A DNA stretch of 6,814 nucleotides, from NCBI GenBank assembly GCA_038230655.1, contig JBBRMU010000036.1:1-6814 (forward strand). The letters are read 5' to 3'. The stretch's first letter is position 1; each line of letters starts with the position of its first letter. Both the position numbers and the translations under genes were made by a program. The notes beneath the pieces were generated by a model. That model did no database searches. It was not told the origin of the DNA and saw only the letters and a program-made list of their open reading frames with translations. This document shows, piece after piece, positions 5,241-6,814 of this stretch. The DNA comes from JBBRMU01 sp038230655 (GTDB lineage: Bacteria > Patescibacteriota > Microgenomatia > UBA1406 > GWC2-37-13).

Positions 5241-5256
5241 CTCTATTTACATAGAG
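5241..5256. repeat. 6-bp perfect hairpin in the cassette leader
   Basis: CTCTAT (5241-5246) and ATAGAG (5251-5256) flank a TTAC loop; AAG/CTT (5234-5236, 5257-5259) can extend it across a 4-nt one-sided loop. On the minus strand it lies just upstream of the TTGACA at 5234. Could be a leader structure or the 3' end of the NYN transcript; no T-run follows. Confidence 0.35.
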
Positions 5257-5330
5257 CTTAAACAAGAACAAAAATATCTTCAACCATTAAAAAAGCAGCA
5301 GATGCCTCAATTTTAGATAAAGATGTGCCT

Positions 5331-5359
5331 ATTATACTACAGAAATAGACAAAAATCAA
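5331..5359 (-). promoter_or_regulatory. promoter of the minus-strand cassette
   Basis: On the minus strand TTGATT (5359-5354, 4 of 6), a 17-bp spacer and a perfect TATAAT (5336-5331). Transcription would begin near 5325 and run through 5142-4777 and 4722-4420 to the hairpin at 4395-4365. Confidence 0.6.
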
Positions 5360-5478
5360 GTACTATAGGATAGGAATGAGAAACTTTCAGTTCGGTTATA
5401 GTGAGATATCTATTACACAGGGGCATGGGTTATTTATGAATAATATTCACAGTTCGAAATCATAGAAAGTGTATCTAT

Positions 5479-5985
5479 CTACATTTTAAAAAGAAGGCTT
5501 TTTGTATGATCTTCGATATTAATAAAGTCGTCAGCCATAGTTATGAGCTCATTATTCGCAGTTCTTTTGAACGCAGCAACCTCTACTAAACATCCCAAAG
5601 ACTGTTGCAGATAGTTCACTACTGGTCTAAAATCACCATCACCAGAAACTAAAATAATCGAGTCTACTTTATTCCCAAGTCTGATTGCATCCATCGCTAT
5701 TCCGATATCCCAATCGCCTTTTTTAGCACCTCCTAAAAATACCTGTAAAGGCTTTTCTTTTATTTCAAAACCGGCATTATTTACCGCCTCAAAAAAATCA
5801 TTTTCTTTAGATTCGTCGGCATTAATAACATAAGCGATTGCTCTTACCAGAATTCTGTTATGTAAAATTAAGCCCAGAAGATTCTTAAAGTTAACGCGGG
5901 CTTTATATAAATTTTTTGCTGAGTAATACAAATTTTGAACATCTACTAATACAGCTACTCTCTGATCTGGGTTTTTCACTATCAT
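5479..5985 (-). CDS. NYN-domain protein, LabA/DUF88 family (putative ribonuclease)
   Basis: A 168-residue single-domain protein with the NYN (PIN-like) fold typical of LabA/DUF88 proteins. The acidic residues of the putative metal-dependent nuclease site are visible: D15 in VLVDVQNLYY (with N18), D91 and D93 in KGDWDIGIAMDAI, D99, and D116 and D118 in LVSGDGDF. The GDGDF and DWDIG motifs are the family's signature, and the length matches a NYN domain without the C-terminal LOTUS/OST-HTH domain some members carry. Probably cytosolic, acting on RNA; the substrate is unknown. Start ATG 5985 is supported by an extended -10 ending 5 bases upstream, implying a leaderless mRNA. It is read toward the minus-strand cassette, but 336 bp away and with the cassette having its own promoter, so it is probably independent. 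Confidence 0.88.
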   Translation of the reverse strand: MIVKNPDQRVAVLVDVQNLYYSAKNLYKARVNFKNLLGLILHNRILVRAIAYVINADESKENDFFEAVNNAGFEIKEKPLQVFLGGAKKGDWDIGIAMDAIRLGNKVDSIILVSGDGDFRPVVNYLQQSLGCLVEVAAFKRTANNELITMADDFINIEDHTKSLLFKM

Positions 5986-5990
5986 GTCCT

Positions 5991-5999
5991 ATTGTAACA
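5991..5999 (-). promoter_or_regulatory. extended -10 of the NYN gene, leaderless arrangement
   Basis: TGTTACAAT on the minus strand (5999-5991) fits TGn plus a 5-of-6 -10 hexamer. Only 5 bases (AGGAC) separate it from the ATG at 5985, so the transcript should begin at or about the start codon. No -35 box is evident, as is usual with extended -10 promoters. Confidence 0.55.
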
Positions 6000-6015
6000 T
6001 AATAATTAATTTGAA

Positions 6016-6049
6016 TGGAGTTGCTTATCTGCACTACTCCACACTTTTT
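6016..6049 (+). terminator. terminator-like hairpin with T-run
   Basis: TGGAGTTGC (6016-6024) pairs with GCA (6031-6033) and ACTCCA (6036-6041), a 9-bp stem with a 2-nt bulge and a TTATCT loop, followed after CAC by TTTTT (6045-6049). The orientation fits a plus-strand terminator, yet no plus-strand gene ends nearby. It also lies just upstream of the NYN promoter and might instead be part of that regulatory region. Confidence 0.4.
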
Positions 6050-6076
6050 CACCGGTATTTTCATTATCATTATGGC

Positions 6077-6151
6077 ATGTCATTTCTCATACTTATTAGA
6101 CATGGACAGTCAGAATGCAATGTTTTCCAAGATGCTAAGAATAAGAAGTAG
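6077..6151 (+). pseudogene. truncated histidine phosphatase remnant (RHG stub)
   Basis: A 24-codon frame beginning ATG at 6077 and ending TAG at 6149-6151 reads MSFLILIRHGQSECN then VFQDAKNKK. The hydrophobic beta-strand followed by RHGQSE-N is the exact N-terminal active-site signature of the histidine phosphatase / phosphoglycerate mutase superfamily, placed at the expected distance from the start. A functional enzyme needs about 180 more residues, and no continuation is visible in the other frames before the next gene's promoter at 6161. It differs from the intact gene at 2246-2872 (ARHGKTEWN), so it is not a copy of that one but a remnant of a different paralogue. A TATCAT at 6065-6070 could once have been its -10. 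Confidence 0.6.
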
Positions 6152-6160
6152 ATTTTGAAT

Positions 6161-6166
6161 TATAAT
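6161..6166 (+). promoter_or_regulatory. -10 box of the glycosyltransferase gene
   Basis: A perfect TATAAT ends 8 bases before the ATG at 6175, placing the transcript start 0-2 nt before the start codon. There is no good -35 and no Shine-Dalgarno. It follows the same leaderless layout as several neighbours. Confidence 0.5.
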
Positions 6167-6174
6167 AGTTCCAT

Positions 6175-6814
6175 ATGAATAAAAGAGATTGGTTTATGTG
6201 TGGCTTCTTAGTCGTTTTATATCTCATAATGTTGGCCACCTTTAAGAAAGATATATTTATTTATAAATTTGATCATTCACTAATAGATCGATACTTTCTT
6301 TCACAAGATATTACACATGAAGTTAGTGGTCAACGTCTTTTTCTGTCTGATAGTGATATTTATATCTCAACGGGATATTTGTATGTGACTGGCAGTGATC
6401 CGTCATCTTTTAACTTTGAACATCCACCACTAATCAAGTACTTCTATGGACTTTCTATCTTATTTTTTAACAATCCCTATTGGGCACAGATCTGCATAGG
6501 AGTGCTCTTAGTAATCACTTTTTACTTCGTCTCCAAAAAAATGTATCACTCTACAGCTATAAGTATGTTTGCATGTTTTCTCCTGATAATTGACCCCTTA
6601 TTTCTGGATCTTTCTTCTCAACCCTTACTGGATCTAGGTCAAACACTTTTTTTGCTACTTTATTTCCTGACTGTATTCTATTATAAAGATAACTTTCTCT
6701 TACAGGGAATTTTTTTGGGTTTTTTTGCTAGTTGCAAATTTTGGATTCCTACTTTTTTCTTCATTGGATTATTTTCAGTATATAAAATTTATAGAAAACA
6801 GTTCAATTATCGTT
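6175..6814 (+). CDS. GT39/PMT-like membrane glycosyltransferase, 3' end beyond window
   Basis: The first 213 residues of a polytopic protein that is open to the window edge. The first membrane segment is about 7-23, followed by a large extracytoplasmic loop (24-90) containing acidic residues (D34, D38, D45) and FEHPPLIKYFYG (81-92). The HPPL-K motif at the end of the first loop is typical of protein O-mannosyltransferase-like GT-C enzymes (GT39, PMT_2), which transfer a sugar from a lipid-linked donor on the outer face of the membrane. Further membrane segments follow at about 104-119, 129-143, 156-170, 176-188 and 190-204. Family members usually have 450-600 residues, so well under half is visible. 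The start is supported by the TATAAT at 6161 and by the good N-terminal topology. Donor and acceptor cannot be deduced. Confidence 0.75.
   Translation, partial: MNKRDWFMCGFLVVLYLIMLATFKKDIFIYKFDHSLIDRYFLSQDITHEVSGQRLFLSDSDIYISTGYLYVTGSDPSSFNFEHPPLIKYFYGLSILFFNNPYWAQICIGVLLVITFYFVSKKMYHSTAISMFACFLLIIDPLFLDLSSQPLLDLGQTLFLLLYFLTVFYYKDNFLLQGIFLGFFASCKFWIPTFFFIGLFSVYKIYRKQFNYR

Larger units (their letters stand above)
5143..5478. other. gene-free stretch: leader and promoter of the minus-strand cassette
   Basis: No convincing gene in these 336 bases. The part from about 5325 down to 5143 would be a roughly 180-nt untranslated leader for the cassette if the promoter at 5331-5359 is used. It holds a perfect hairpin (5241-5256) and a GATC/GATC repeat (5177-5190). 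In 5360-5478 I see only A/T-rich sequence with a weak 5-bp hairpin (5430-5443), which may be the 3' end of the NYN transcript. Confidence 0.5.

Noticed and set aside
5258..5359. 33-codon minus-strand frame opening with TTG near 5359 and ending ...SKIEASAAFLMVEDIFVLV
   Set aside because: The start overlaps the -35 box of the cassette promoter, there is no ribosome binding site, and AT-rich sequence makes such frames common.
1..6814. CRISPR array, insertion sequence or transposase
   Set aside because: No regularly spaced direct repeats, no transposase motifs and no terminal inverted repeats with target duplications were seen.

Overview
This is an AT-rich bacterial window with densely packed genes on both strands. 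I think it comes from a Candidatus Patescibacteria (CPR) genome, perhaps a Microgenomates-like lineage. That rests on a membrane-anchored Hint-domain protein with the cysteine motif CPDGTTVGRGGPNCEF, a second single-pass protein with a Pro/Thr linker and a WKHYANQGAGFSFDYP-type ectodomain, small proteins, and promoters placed so close to start codons that several transcripts should be leaderless. No rRNA or tRNA confirms the taxonomy, so it is an inference.

Layout. 1-180 holds the edge of an unresolved neighbour and a promoter/operator region. 181-1335 is a two-gene operon: a Fur-family metalloregulator and a ZIP-family metal transporter, preceded by a perfect 9-bp inverted repeat inside the promoter. 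This looks like a self-regulated zinc (or other divalent metal) uptake unit. 1391-2242 encodes the anchored Hint protein and converges, 3 bp apart, with a minus-strand histidine phosphatase (2246-2872). A DinB-like protein (3004-3549) and the second anchored extracellular protein (3601-4251) follow on the plus strand.

4365-5359 is the odd part: a minus-strand unit with its own promoter, two genes with strong Shine-Dalgarno sequences, visibly higher G+C, and a terminator-like hairpin at its far end. The first gene (4777-5142) is unrecognised. The second (4564-4722) looks like the broken front half of a longer protein of about 99 residues whose tail stays open to 4420. This block looks acquired.

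5479-5985 (minus) encodes a LabA/DUF88-type NYN-domain putative nuclease. 6077-6151 is a 24-codon stub carrying the RHG motif of a second histidine phosphatase. A GT39/PMT-like membrane glycosyltransferase starts at 6175 and runs off the window.

Apart from the fur-zip pair and the minus-strand cassette, the genes look singly transcribed and do not form one evident pathway. Shared themes are metal homeostasis and cell-surface or secreted products.
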